NCBI RefSeq assembly: GCF_014644555.1 | Contig: NZ_BMKX01000008.1 | Coordinates: forward strand, 1 to 64,000 | DNA from: Glutamicibacter ardleyensis | Lineage (GTDB): Bacteria > Actinomycetota > Actinomycetes > Actinomycetales > Micrococcaceae | Length of the DNA: 64,000 nt | Direction: 5' to 3' | In this document: piece after piece, positions 25,688 to 34,308 of the stretch | Position numbering within the stretch: the first letter of the stretch is position 1 | Layout of the letters: every line of letters starts with the position of its first letter | The notes under the pieces: model-generated | Databases searched by the model: none | The model's input: the letters and a program-made list of their open reading frames with translations, nothing else | Told to the model about the DNA's origin: nothing | Program-made: the position numbers and the translations under genes

Positions 25688-25713
25688 AAACTTGGTCCCC
25701 TCAGATTTAAGCA

Positions 25714-25751
25714 CCGCAGGCTCCTTTCCCCTAAGTGAAAGGAGCCTGCGG
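25714..25751. terminator. Bidirectional terminator
   Basis: A perfect 14-bp stem (25714-25727 with 25738-25751), extended by TTAAG/CTTAA flanks, between the convergent IclR and MFS genes. Confidence 0.85.
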
Positions 25752-25766
25752 CTTAACGCTCTTTAG

Positions 25767-27029
25767 TTAGCGCACGCGTCGCAACGACGGAGCCTTTGCA
25801 ACGATCAGCTTCATCAGCAGAGCCGCAAGCAGGATGAGGAACGCCGCAGCTGTAGAGACCCAGTAGGCCCCGAGGTAACCGGAAGATTCTGCCAATACTC
25901 CGGCCAATCCGTTACCGATTGATGTGCCCACCACGATTCCGGCCGACAGCAGCGTCATCACTGTGGACAGCACCTTCGGCGGAGCTACCTCGCCGCCCAA
26001 GGTCATGCCCGTGACGATTACCGGACCGACAGCAAAACCTGCCACAAACAGTGCTAAAAGCATCCACGGCACGGAGCTGGCATAGTGCAATCCAAAGCTG
26101 GCAATAGTCAGCGCCACACCGCAAGTGATCCAACGGTTGATCTGGCTAAATCCCTGTGGCCACGAAGCCACGGAAATCGCTGCCAGCGCACTGGAAAGAC
26201 CCATTGCGCCATAGAGCAAGCCACCCTGATTGGAATTACCCAGCGCGCCGGCAAATGCCAGCGTGCCGGCGGCTGATGAGCCAAAGACCGTGCCTAAGCC
26301 AATCATGCCAAGTACTAGCGCACCAATGGCGGCCACTTGCGCCTTAGAGATGCGCACCTTCACTTCATGTTCGCCACTGCCATGCGGTTTAACCTCATCG
26401 ACGGTGCGATGTTTCGCAAAGGTAGGAACCAGCACCACGGTGAGGACTGCAGCGATCAGCAGCGGCAAGGTTGGGTGTACCAGCGAGGCTAATAGACCTA
26501 CGGCAACCGGTCCGAAGACGAAGCCAAGCTCGTCCAGCATGGATTCCAGGCTCAACGCCGCGGTGAGCACCTTAGGATTTTTTTGCTGCCGGCGCGTCAT
26601 TGAAATCCAACGCACACGCGACATCGGTCCGACCTGTGGACCGCTGGCTCCTGCTAGCAAGGAAATCAGGACCAGCACACCGACCAGCATGTTCGAACCG
26701 CTATTGCCGTACCACGTCAACAGCAGAAGCAAAATGGTATGCAAGATTGATACTGGAATTAGCACCGGACGCTGACCGAAGCGGTCCGCGAGCATTCCGA
26801 TACTCGGCCCGCCCACGGCAGAACCAAGTCCCACCATGGCCGCACTCAAGCCACCGAGTGCATAGGATCCGGAGCTTGCAGTCACCAAGGTCATCGACCC
26901 AATGGTGAGCATTGCCAGGGGCAATCTAGCAAAGAAAGATAGCGGAACGTAGGCCGTTCCAACCATAGGCACCAGAGAAGAGAACCCTGGCTTAGGTTCT
27001 AGTTTTTGGTTCGGTTCATTGGACAACAT
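25767..27029 (-). CDS. MFS transporter of unknown substrate
   Basis: 420 residues with about 12 hydrophobic helices. It has GMLADRFGQRPVLIP in the loop 2-3 position (motif A), and a cytoplasmic central linker. The second half includes ALFVAGFAVGPVIVTGMTLG. It resembles sugar-efflux or drug-type MFS proteins of actinobacteria, but no substrate is assignable. ATG 27029 overlaps a palindromic leader. A GGAG further upstream is better placed for in-frame TTG codons at 27038/27041, so the true start may be slightly earlier. Confidence 0.82.
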   Translation of the reverse strand: MLSNEPNQKLEPKPGFSSLVPMVGTAYVPLSFFARLPLAMLTIGSMTLVTASSGSYALGGLSAAMVGLGSAVGGPSIGMLADRFGQRPVLIPVSILHTILLLLLTWYGNSGSNMLVGVLVLISLLAGASGPQVGPMSRVRWISMTRRQQKNPKVLTAALSLESMLDELGFVFGPVAVGLLASLVHPTLPLLIAAVLTVVLVPTFAKHRTVDEVKPHGSGEHEVKVRISKAQVAAIGALVLGMIGLGTVFGSSAAGTLAFAGALGNSNQGGLLYGAMGLSSALAAISVASWPQGFSQINRWITCGVALTIASFGLHYASSVPWMLLALFVAGFAVGPVIVTGMTLGGEVAPPKVLSTVMTLLSAGIVVGTSIGNGLAGVLAESSGYLGAYWVSTAAAFLILLAALLMKLIVAKAPSLRRVR

Positions 27030-27030
27030 A

Positions 27031-27088
27031 TGTTGAGTCAACAATTCTCCACAACAAAGCGTGTGTCGTCCCACGCCCCCCGACACAC
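27031..27088 (-). promoter_or_regulatory. Palindromes in the leader of the MFS gene
   Basis: TGTTGAGTCAACA (27031-27043) is a perfect palindrome abutting the ATG. GTGTGTCG (27061-27068) and CGACACAC (27081-27088) are perfect 8-nt arms 12 nt apart. They could be operators or RNA hairpins controlling the exporter. Confidence 0.5.
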
Positions 27089-27153
27089 AAAATTTCCCAG
27101 ACATGCCTGATGGCACTACTTTCAAGATACCAGCGTCTTGGTCAATGTCTAGT

Positions 27154-30100
27154 TCAGATGGTGAGCATCACTTCTGGGGTCATATCAATTGTGGAACCGT
27201 GCTGGGTTTTGATAACCGTCACTCGGTTGGTAATTCGTTGTTTCATCTCCGAAACATGGGACACCAGACCGATCATTCGTCCGCCTGCACGCAGTGATTC
27301 CAGCGCTTCCATCACCTGCTCTAGGGTCTCGGCATCAAGGGAGCCGAAACCTTCATCCACGAAGAGCGTCTGCATATCTACCGCACCACTGTGATGTGAG
27401 ATTACGTCCGCCAGTCCCAATGCCAGAGCCAGTGAAGCCATGAATGTTTCACCGCCGGACAGCGTCTGAGTGTCGCGTTCTTTACCTGTCCATGAATCCC
27501 GGACGCGTAAGCCCAGCCCAGACTTTGAATTGCCACGGGTGGAATCATCATGATGCAGCGAATAACGTTCGGAGGACATGATCTTCAGCCGCTCGGTGGC
27601 GGCTTGTGCAACTTCTTCCAAACGCGCCGCCAGCACATAGGTACTCAGGGTCATCTTGTATTTGTTCTCTCCCCCGCCACGAATCACGTCGGCCAGATCG
27701 CGAAGCCTGCGATATGCATCCACTACCGGACCAGACTCGGCGCGGTACTCGCTCAGCGCGGCCACGGAAGTGCGAAGTCGCTCAAGCTGGGTCTGGGCGA
27801 GCACCTCATCTTGCCGTGCGGATTCGTAGAGTTCCTCAGCGGCCTTGACGTTCTCGTTCACTGTGGACTGCTCTTCCTCGGTGGGCGCGCCGATTCCTTG
27901 AGCAGCCAAGTCCTTGGCTCGCAAATGATCTTCGGAGGCTTTGAGAGTCGCGATGGCGCTGGAACGCACGGTGTCCTCGTGCTGCAGTGTTTGGTATTGC
28001 TCTCGTTTCTCGTCGCTCAGCAGGGCCACAACGTATTCCTTGTCGTTCACAAAACCGGCTTCATCACGTTGCTGGGTCCACGTGTCCGCCGCCTTTTTCG
28101 CTGCGTTGGCCGCGGCCAAATGGTCCGTAAGTGCCTTATGAGCACCATTAAAAACGGTGAATTCGGCCCGCACCTTCTTCACTAGCTCGGCAAGCCCCAA
28201 GTCGCTGCCTTCACGCAGCTGCGCTAGCTTCGCATCAAGCTCGTCAATCTGGGTGCTTAACGACTGAACTTGCTTGGTACCCGTGGCATGATCCAAGGCA
28301 GCCTGAGCGACCTTGGCGGTTTCCTTTTCGATACGGGCGCGGAGCAATTCAAGTTTTCGCGCCAGCTCGGTAGTCTCCGCCTGCTTGGCAGTGGCCGCAT
28401 CAAGCTTTGTTTGCGCCAGTTCGGTCCGAGCCTTGCCGGTGTCCAGATCCGTATCTTTTGCGGATTCAGCGGCTGCCTCAAATTTGGTGGTCGCAACATC
28501 ACGAATCTTGGCCTTGGTGCGTTGCAGTTCGCGTTCTGTCTGAACGACCTTATCTAGCGCCTCGATCCGTTCGTCGTCGATGAGTTCGGCGTCATCCTCG
28601 CTCTGCGCCGGCTGGGGGTGTTCCAGCGAACCACAGACCAGACACGGCGAGCCATCTTCGAGCGCGGCGGCTAGACGCAGCGCGCTTTGTTCTAGCTGCA
28701 TACGCTGCGCTGCAATCAGCTCAGTCTCGGCAGCGTTGAGTTTAAGGCTTTGCTCCGCATATTCGATGTCGGCTGCCGTTAATGATTTGTGCAACTTATC
28801 GCGCAGCTTGATCTGCACTACCAATTCCTGCGCTGCTGTGAGTTCCTCGGTGGCTACTTGCTTGGCTCCAGCGGCAGCGACAAGATCTAGCTTTTGTGGT
28901 TCGGCCGCGATGTCATCTCGTTCAGCACGTAATTGCCCAAGAGTTTTCTCCGCATCTTCACGGATTTTCTTCTGCTTATTCACCTGTTCAAGAGCGTCTT
29001 TGAGATCTTTTTGCAGTTGTTCCTTCTTGGTTTCGTCGGCGAGCGCCGCGTTGAGCACCACGAGACGGTTATTCAGCTTCGCGGTTCGTGATCTAATCAC
29101 GTCAAGATCATCAGCGTTCGCTTGAGCCCGAAGCTCATAACCATTGGCGACTTTCAGCTGGGACTCGTGCCATGCTTTGACGGTGGCTTCCAAGCTCTTC
29201 TTAGTTTCATTAACTTGCGCTTCATAGCCCCTAATTCCCGCGGCCTTACCATGAAGTTCCAAAGCCTGTCCGGCGCGTACGGCAGCGGGATGCTTTTCGC
29301 TGTGTTCGCTTTCTAAACCGCTCAATTCGGCGCGTCGCGCGAACACACGTCGGCGCTCATCCACTGATTTTTGGTTCTTCAGTGACTGCTCGCGGCGCAG
29401 ACGCAACTTCGCCGTGCCCTCTTGGCGTGCGCAATGCATGGTGAGAATACGGGCATCATAGTCGGCGAACTCGGTCGCTAAGTCTGCCGGTGGCTCTATC
29501 TGGTTCTGAGCTACTTCGGGATCAGCTAGCTCGTGGCTAGCCAGGAAGGCGGTGGCGTCCTGACGAATACCATTTTCACGAGCGCTGAGCGTAGCCTCAA
29601 TCTCCGCGGCCTTTTTACGTTCCTCGGTCAGACGCAGATTAAACTCGTCCTCGATTTTTCCGTAATCGCTGGTGTCGAAGAGGTTGCTGAGCAGGTCTTC
29701 ACGTGCGGTGGCCTTGGCACGCAAAAAATCCGCGAACCCACCTTGCGGGAGCATGACCACCTTGGTGAACTGATCACGGTCTAGACCTAAAAGGCCACCG
29801 AGGATCTGCCCTACTTCATCATTACGGGTCGACAAGGCCTCCCACTGTCCTTTGACCAGTTCTCGCAGAGCACTGGAAGCCTTCTGTTCGGTGACCCCGT
29901 TCTTGCCACGCTTACTTGGGCGCATCCAGGCTGGGGAACGAGTCACCTCAAAGCGACGGTCCCCCACGGTCAATTCGCAGATGATCTGTGGTTCGAGACC
30001 TTCTGCTGCGTGATCCGAGCGGATCTGCCGACTACCGGCACGGTTTCCAGGCAACGAACCATAAATTCCGTAACAAATTGCGTCGAGAATACTGGATTTG

Positions 30101-30219
30101 CCGGCGCCCGTGGGGCCATCAAGTAAAAACAATCCGCCGGCCGACAATTCATCGAAGTCAACTTCTTCTACTCCGGCGAAAGGACCAAAGGCTTGGATAC
30201 GAAGTTTATGAATTCTCAT
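27154..30219 (-). CDS. sbcC: Exonuclease subunit SbcC (SMC-like ATPase)
   Basis: 1021 residues. The Walker A motif is GPTGAGKS (residues 35-42). Very long Ala/Glu/Lys-rich coiled-coil arms surround a zinc hook CLVC near residue 525. The C-terminal half-domain has TLSGGETFMASLAL and the Walker B LFVDEGFGSLD. With SbcD it forms the Rad50/Mre11-type complex that opens DNA hairpins and blocked ends. The start overlaps sbcD by 4 bp (coupled). Confidence 0.95.
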   Translation of the reverse strand: MRIHKLRIQAFGPFAGVEEVDFDELSAGGLFLLDGPTGAGKSSILDAICYGIYGSLPGNRAGSRQIRSDHAAEGLEPQIICELTVGDRRFEVTRSPAWMRPSKRGKNGVTEQKASSALRELVKGQWEALSTRNDEVGQILGGLLGLDRDQFTKVVMLPQGGFADFLRAKATAREDLLSNLFDTSDYGKIEDEFNLRLTEERKKAAEIEATLSARENGIRQDATAFLASHELADPEVAQNQIEPPADLATEFADYDARILTMHCARQEGTAKLRLRREQSLKNQKSVDERRRVFARRAELSGLESEHSEKHPAAVRAGQALELHGKAAGIRGYEAQVNETKKSLEATVKAWHESQLKVANGYELRAQANADDLDVIRSRTAKLNNRLVVLNAALADETKKEQLQKDLKDALEQVNKQKKIREDAEKTLGQLRAERDDIAAEPQKLDLVAAAGAKQVATEELTAAQELVVQIKLRDKLHKSLTAADIEYAEQSLKLNAAETELIAAQRMQLEQSALRLAAALEDGSPCLVCGSLEHPQPAQSEDDAELIDDERIEALDKVVQTERELQRTKAKIRDVATTKFEAAAESAKDTDLDTGKARTELAQTKLDAATAKQAETTELARKLELLRARIEKETAKVAQAALDHATGTKQVQSLSTQIDELDAKLAQLREGSDLGLAELVKKVRAEFTVFNGAHKALTDHLAAANAAKKAADTWTQQRDEAGFVNDKEYVVALLSDEKREQYQTLQHEDTVRSSAIATLKASEDHLRAKDLAAQGIGAPTEEEQSTVNENVKAAEELYESARQDEVLAQTQLERLRTSVAALSEYRAESGPVVDAYRRLRDLADVIRGGGENKYKMTLSTYVLAARLEEVAQAATERLKIMSSERYSLHHDDSTRGNSKSGLGLRVRDSWTGKERDTQTLSGGETFMASLALALGLADVISHHSGAVDMQTLFVDEGFGSLDAETLEQVMEALESLRAGGRMIGLVSHVSEMKQRITNRVTVIKTQHGSTIDMTPEVMLTI

Positions 30220-31379
30220 TTGCTCACCTGTGCTTCACGCGTGCTCCGGATCACCGAGTCGAGCAGTTCCCGTTCAAGTTCATCGGGCTGCCGGTCTCTG
30301 ACATGTTCAATAAAGTCTGTGCAGACCTGTGCGGTACTTGTTGCTTTAGCCATCCGGTCTGAATACGTCGACTTTTCCTTTGCTTTGCCACCTTGTGGGT
30401 CAAAGGCGAGCACCACGGTGTCGGGGAAGCGAGTCCTCACCTTACTCATCGCATCTGCCGGGCGTTCCGGGTCGGTCAGCGTCACCTGACACCAAGCATC
30501 CTCGGCAAAGGCCAGTTCCTTATCGGCCAGAAGGTCTTCGAGATTCCCGCGCAGGATGGCGAGTTTTTTCGGTACCGAAAGCAGTATTTCTTCGTAACCG
30601 GTAATTCCCTGCGCATCGGTATCGATCAGCCAGATCCCCTTGCGCTGGTTCACTTCCGAGAAGGAGTAGGCCAGAGGAGAACCCGAGTAACGGATCTTCT
30701 CGGCGATGCGCTGGCGTCCATGGAGGTGACCTAACGCGGTGTAGTCAAAATTCTCAAAGAGCCGCGCGGGAACCACATCCAAGTTGCCGGTACTCAGCTC
30801 ACGTTCCGAGTCACTGCCTTCACCGCCAGCGGCAAACAGATGTGCCATCGCCACAGACACCACCGGGGTGCCGCTCTTTCGTAGTTCTCCCAGGTGCTCG
30901 TCGATACGGTTTATGGCCGCTTCAACCACTGCCTCGTGACTGGCTTTATCCACCTGAAGCTCATCCATTACCATCCGTGGCTCCAGATACGGGATCCCGT
31001 ACACGGCCACTCGGTGCCCCTCTGCTTCGAGAACCACCGGTTCGAGCATGCGTGAGGTATCAGCAAAAATATGTACTCCGGCGGAATCCAAGAGTTCCGA
31101 GGCGAATCCTAGCCGGGAGGCGGAATCGTGGTTGCCGCTAGTCAAAATCAAGGTGGCCCCGGTTTTGCGAAGTTCGGCCAACGCCCAGTTACACAAACGC
31201 ACCGCATCCACATGGGGCAGTGCACGGTCATAAATGTCACCGGCCACCAACACCACGTCCACTTGGCGTTCGCGGGTGATATCGATGATTTCTTGCAGTA
31301 CGTTGCGCTGGGCATCGAGTAGCGACGCACCATGGAAGGTACGACCCAAATGCCAGTCTGAGGTGTGAAGCAATCGCAT
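30216..31379 (-). CDS. sbcD: Exonuclease subunit SbcD (Mre11-like nuclease)
   Basis: 387 residues. The calcineurin-like phosphoesterase motifs are all present: SDWHLGR (D8, H10), GDIYDR (D48), SGNHD (N83-D85), a later VAMAHLF and GHLHG. These bind two Mn ions for nuclease action. The ribosome binding site is AAGGTGGG. It is first in the sbcDC operon and divergent from the ADP-ribosylglycohydrolase-like gene across a 50-bp gap. Confidence 0.95.
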   Translation of the reverse strand: MRLLHTSDWHLGRTFHGASLLDAQRNVLQEIIDITRERQVDVVLVAGDIYDRALPHVDAVRLCNWALAELRKTGATLILTSGNHDSASRLGFASELLDSAGVHIFADTSRMLEPVVLEAEGHRVAVYGIPYLEPRMVMDELQVDKASHEAVVEAAINRIDEHLGELRKSGTPVVSVAMAHLFAAGGEGSDSERELSTGNLDVVPARLFENFDYTALGHLHGRQRIAEKIRYSGSPLAYSFSEVNQRKGIWLIDTDAQGITGYEEILLSVPKKLAILRGNLEDLLADKELAFAEDAWCQVTLTDPERPADAMSKVRTRFPDTVVLAFDPQGGKAKEKSTYSDRMAKATSTAQVCTDFIEHVRDRQPDELERELLDSVIRSTREAQVSK

Positions 31380-31417
31380 GATCCCACCTTATGCAATACC
31401 TCGGACAGTTTGCGCAC

Positions 31418-31423
31418 TAGAAT
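31418..31423 (+). promoter_or_regulatory. -10 element (TAGAAT) of the ADP-ribosylglycohydrolase-like gene
   Basis: Ends 6 nt before the GTG at 31430, predicting a leaderless transcript. Confidence 0.55.
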
Positions 31424-31429
31424 GTACTT

Positions 31430-32371
31430 GTGAATGAAACCGGTGAAATTGCACTCCTGCCAGAGAACTACTCAGACAAGGTGTTCGCGATCCTGCTCGG
31501 CCTAGCCGACGGCGCAACCCACGCCCGGGACGATATCGATCCCGGTGCCACCGAACTACTCCCGCTCTATATGGTCGATGGGCTGCTTGAAGCCCTCGAA
31601 TGGGCCAAAGACGGTGTGGGCAGCGACGAGTTAGCCTGCATGTGGCTCGCTTCGCTTCGCGCCTACTCTCAGCTAACTGGGTCCTTCCCGACCGGTGCGC
31701 CCGAGCCACTGAAGCGTTGGATTGATCTCGAAATGAAGAAGGTCGAGATTCATGACGGCCTGATGGCTGGCGATCCGCTCAACTTGTCGGGTCTAAAATC
31801 CAAAGATATGGGCCAACGCGGGCGTCCTACCGGTGTGAATGCGGACTCCACGGGCGTGCTTCCACGTGCCGCCGCGGTAGCACTGCTATCGCGCGTCCCA
31901 GAATCCACTACAGAGGCGTTATCCCGTGCCTCCGCGTATCTGACCCATGATGAGCAGGCTGCAAAAACCACGGTGGCTGCTGCCCGCATTGTCCGCTCCG
32001 CCATTGAACGCTCCCAGGCAGCTGGCAGTGAATGGGAAGCGCTGCTCGAAGGACTGGAAGGTCCCTCGGCGGATGCCCTGCGTCAGGTTGTGAGCGTGGT
32101 GCGCGATTCGTTGCACCTGTCCCCTACCGATGCCTATGCCGCTTACTTCAACGCCAGCGGCGCAGCCGAGGTAGAGGAAGAATCGGATATCGAGGCAGCT
32201 GATGCCCCAGTAGCTGAGGAAGACGACAGCCGTGATCCAGAAACCGACGCCTACGCGGTAGCCCTGCTGGCTGCCGTGTATGGTTCTGATGCTGTGGGTG
32301 ACCGTCCAGCATCCGCGTTGGATGACATCATCTCCGAGCTTCACGACCGGTGGATGGCTTTGGTGGACTAA
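31430..32371 (+). CDS. Divergent ADP-ribosylglycohydrolase-like protein
   Basis: 313 residues, acidic, cytoplasmic. The layout follows the ARH/DraG fold. DKVFAILLGLADGATHA sits at the family's LLGLAxGDALG start. Then come VLPRAAAVALL and ASAYLTHDEQAAKTTVAAAR, as in the LTH-x4-A region. Near the end is DPETDAYAVALLAAVYG, where active enzymes have GGDTDT-x-A-x-xGAL-x-GA-x-YG. The catalytic DD(T) and GDTD metal ligands are changed or absent, so it may be inactive or bind another ligand. A low-complexity acidic stretch lies at ~235-260. Function unknown. Confidence 0.65.
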   Translation: MNETGEIALLPENYSDKVFAILLGLADGATHARDDIDPGATELLPLYMVDGLLEALEWAKDGVGSDELACMWLASLRAYSQLTGSFPTGAPEPLKRWIDLEMKKVEIHDGLMAGDPLNLSGLKSKDMGQRGRPTGVNADSTGVLPRAAAVALLSRVPESTTEALSRASAYLTHDEQAAKTTVAAARIVRSAIERSQAAGSEWEALLEGLEGPSADALRQVVSVVRDSLHLSPTDAYAAYFNASGAAEVEEESDIEAADAPVAEEDDSRDPETDAYAVALLAAVYGSDAVGDRPASALDDIISELHDRWMALVD

Positions 32372-32390
32372 CCCTCCCAAACGTTTTAGA

Positions 32391-32432
32391 TGACTCGGCC
32401 CGGAACCAAATTTTTGGTTCCGGGCCGAGTCA
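32391..32432. terminator. Bidirectional terminator
   Basis: A perfect 20-bp inverted repeat (32391-32410 with 32413-32432) between convergent genes, followed by TTTGT. Confidence 0.9.
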
Positions 32433-32477
32433 TTTGTACAACGTGAGACGTACCGCTAGAAAACTGCGGGTTCTCGC

Positions 32478-32975
32478 TTATCCCTTGGAAGGAACAAGTG
32501 ATTCCTGTGGTTCCTGTGGCAGGTTAATTTTCTGTGAATCTGGGAAAACAAACTTATGCAGCGCCCACCAACGGAACACCATCGCTAGTAGTGTGCCGAT
32601 AATCGGCCCGGAGATAAAGTCTGCTACTTCTTGGCTGAGAAAAGATACCTGCGGGTAGTGGAATCCCAAGATCCAGCGCGATACATATAGCGGTGCGGAG
32701 TTGATGGCAATGCCGATCAACGACACGGTAAAGAAGCCAATGGCTTGAATGCGCTTACGGTACGCGTCGTTTTGATTTTGGAACGTGTACTGCCGGGTCA
32801 GTACGAAGGAGACTACCGTCGCAACAGCATTAGCGATGATGAATGCCGTGGTTGGGTGCGCTTCAAGCACCGTGAATTTTAACCCGTAGTTGACTACCAA
32901 AGTTACTACGAAGCAGAATCCGCCAACTCCAATAAATCGCATGAGTCTAGTGAGCATGCCATTTTTGTTGTTCAC
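32478..32975 (-). CDS. GtrA-family membrane protein
   Basis: 165 residues with four hydrophobic helices. GtrA-like features are FIGVGGFCFVVTLVVNYGL near the N-terminus and SFVLTRQYTFQNQ after helix two. GtrA proteins take part in moving lipid-linked sugars across the membrane for cell-surface polysaccharide or teichoic acid decoration. GTG 32975 is preferred: GAGG lies 5 nt upstream, and further in-frame extension runs into non-hydrophobic sequence. No polyprenyl glycosyltransferase is adjacent; the partner could be elsewhere. Confidence 0.82.
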   Translation of the reverse strand: MNNKNGMLTRLMRFIGVGGFCFVVTLVVNYGLKFTVLEAHPTTAFIIANAVATVVSFVLTRQYTFQNQNDAYRKRIQAIGFFTVSLIGIAINSAPLYVSRWILGFHYPQVSFLSQEVADFISGPIIGTLLAMVFRWWALHKFVFPDSQKINLPQEPQESLVPSKG

Positions 32976-33024
32976 GTATACCTCGTGGTGTTTAGTTGAT
33001 GAAAAACTATTCGGACTGCAAGAC

Positions 33025-34032
33025 TCAGCCTTGAACGGCCATTCCAAAGCCCTCGACTAGCTGCATGAATTCACCTTCCGAGATGATTTCCACGCGCTGG
33101 CCCTTATCGCGCAACTTCAGCACCTGCTTGGCTTTGTTGGTCAAACGTCCGTTGGCCAGATCCTGCGGAACAAATCCATCGCCAACCACTAATGCGGTGG
33201 TCGCTCGGGTGACTCGCGAGGCGGTCTGTGCGCCATAGTTTGCCGCCCACTGTTTGGCCTTAGGCCGCGGTACCGAGAGGTTTCCGGTGAACACGATAAC
33301 CTGCCCAAATAACGGGTGCGTTCGATCTGCATCCATATTTGGTTCGGGGTTCTCCCCCTCCTGCGGCCAGGAGCCAAAGGAATCTGAGGCAGGCATCGGG
33401 TGACCATTGGCCATCCAACCTTGCGCATCTCGGGTGGCACGGGAGAATTCTTCGCCCGGCTTCCATGACGCGGTGAGCCCCAACCCGACGTTGTAGTGAT
33501 CCGCAGCGTGCAAGACGGAAGGAGCATCACTTCGCTGAGCGATATCGATCATTGCCCACGCGCAGGCTTCAGCGTCGGCGAGCGCCTGGTGGTGGTTTTC
33601 GATAGGGTGGCCGGCTTCTTCTGCGACAAACGGTAGCGAGTAGCTGGGCAAGTCATAGGCCTTGCGGGCAAGTTTGACCGTACAAAGATGTGCAATTTCG
33701 GGGACAGCGAGTTCGCTGGCTTCCGAGGCGGCACGAATGACTCCGGAGTCGAAGGCCGAGTTATGCGCTACAAGCACGTCGGATCCGACAAATTCGAGTA
33801 GATCTCCGAGCTTCTCCCCCACGCGTGGTGCGTCGGTGACCATGTCTTCGGTGATGTGGTGGATTGAGACGTTTCGCGGGTCGAAGTGGTCAAAACCTGC
33901 CGGCGGTCTAAGTAACCATTGTTCGGTTTCGACGATGCGTCCGGAACGGACCTTGATCAGGCCTACCGAGCAGGCCGATCCGATAAATCCGTTTGCAGTT
34001 TCAAAATCTAATGCTGTGAAGTCCAATGCCAC
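33025..34032 (-). CDS. DEDDh 3'-5' exonuclease with C-terminal BRCT domain
   Basis: 335 residues. Residues 1-165 are a DnaQ/epsilon-type exonuclease with D9 and E11 (ALDFETAN), D95 (HNSAFDSG), H148 and D153 (HHQALADAEA). After a linker of ~70 residues, residues ~240-330 form a BRCT domain (GQVIVFTGNLSVPRPKAKQW; ALVVGDGF; KAKQVLKLRDKG), as in DNA ligases. It probably trims or proofreads 3' ends in repair. Start is GTG with a -10 element 7 nt upstream. It is not part of the Pol III core, judging by context. Confidence 0.88.
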   Translation of the reverse strand: MALDFTALDFETANGFIGSACSVGLIKVRSGRIVETEQWLLRPPAGFDHFDPRNVSIHHITEDMVTDAPRVGEKLGDLLEFVGSDVLVAHNSAFDSGVIRAASEASELAVPEIAHLCTVKLARKAYDLPSYSLPFVAEEAGHPIENHHQALADAEACAWAMIDIAQRSDAPSVLHAADHYNVGLGLTASWKPGEEFSRATRDAQGWMANGHPMPASDSFGSWPQEGENPEPNMDADRTHPLFGQVIVFTGNLSVPRPKAKQWAANYGAQTASRVTRATTALVVGDGFVPQDLANGRLTNKAKQVLKLRDKGQRVEIISEGEFMQLVEGFGMAVQG

Positions 34033-34039
34033 GCATGAC

Positions 34040-34045
34040 AGTTTA
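34040..34045 (-). promoter_or_regulatory. -10 element (TAAACT) of the exonuclease gene
   Basis: Separated by 7 nt from the GTG at 34032, predicting a leaderless transcript. Confidence 0.5.
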
Positions 34046-34083
34046 CTCTTTAATGCTCAAAGGCCAGCATCCGAAGTCTAATG

Positions 34084-34092
34084 TGTGGATAA
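34084..34092 (-). promoter_or_regulatory. DnaA-box sequence (TTATCCACA on the minus strand)
   Basis: A perfect match to the DnaA-box consensus, upstream of the exonuclease gene. A single site; function unproven. Confidence 0.35.
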
Positions 34093-34257
34093 TCCCTCCT
34101 CCTGAGTTGTGAATTCCGGAAGGCTGATATTCAACGATTAAACGTCTACTGACCTGTGACTCTGCGACAAAATGTCGATGTTGAATACGTGCGACAACAC
34201 AGACTTGTCACACTCCCGCTTTGCAAGCACCGATAGCGAGTCGCTGATGCACGCACA

Positions 34258-34294
34258 GATGCCCTTGACACGTCGTAACGCATCAAGGGCATCT
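34258..34294. other. Hairpin downstream of the ABC permease
   Basis: 12-bp arms AGATGCCCTTGA/TCAAGGGCATCT (34258-34269, 34283-34294) with a 13-nt loop. There is no T-run on the minus strand. Possibly a weak terminator for the ABC operon. Confidence 0.5.
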
Positions 34295-34308
34295 GGGCCG
34301 AACAACTA

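Noticed and set aside
31430-32371. Active ADP-ribosylglycohydrolase or toxin-antitoxin component
   Set aside because: Metal-binding motifs are altered and no ADP-ribosyltransferase/toxin gene is adjacent, so only a divergent homologue is claimed.
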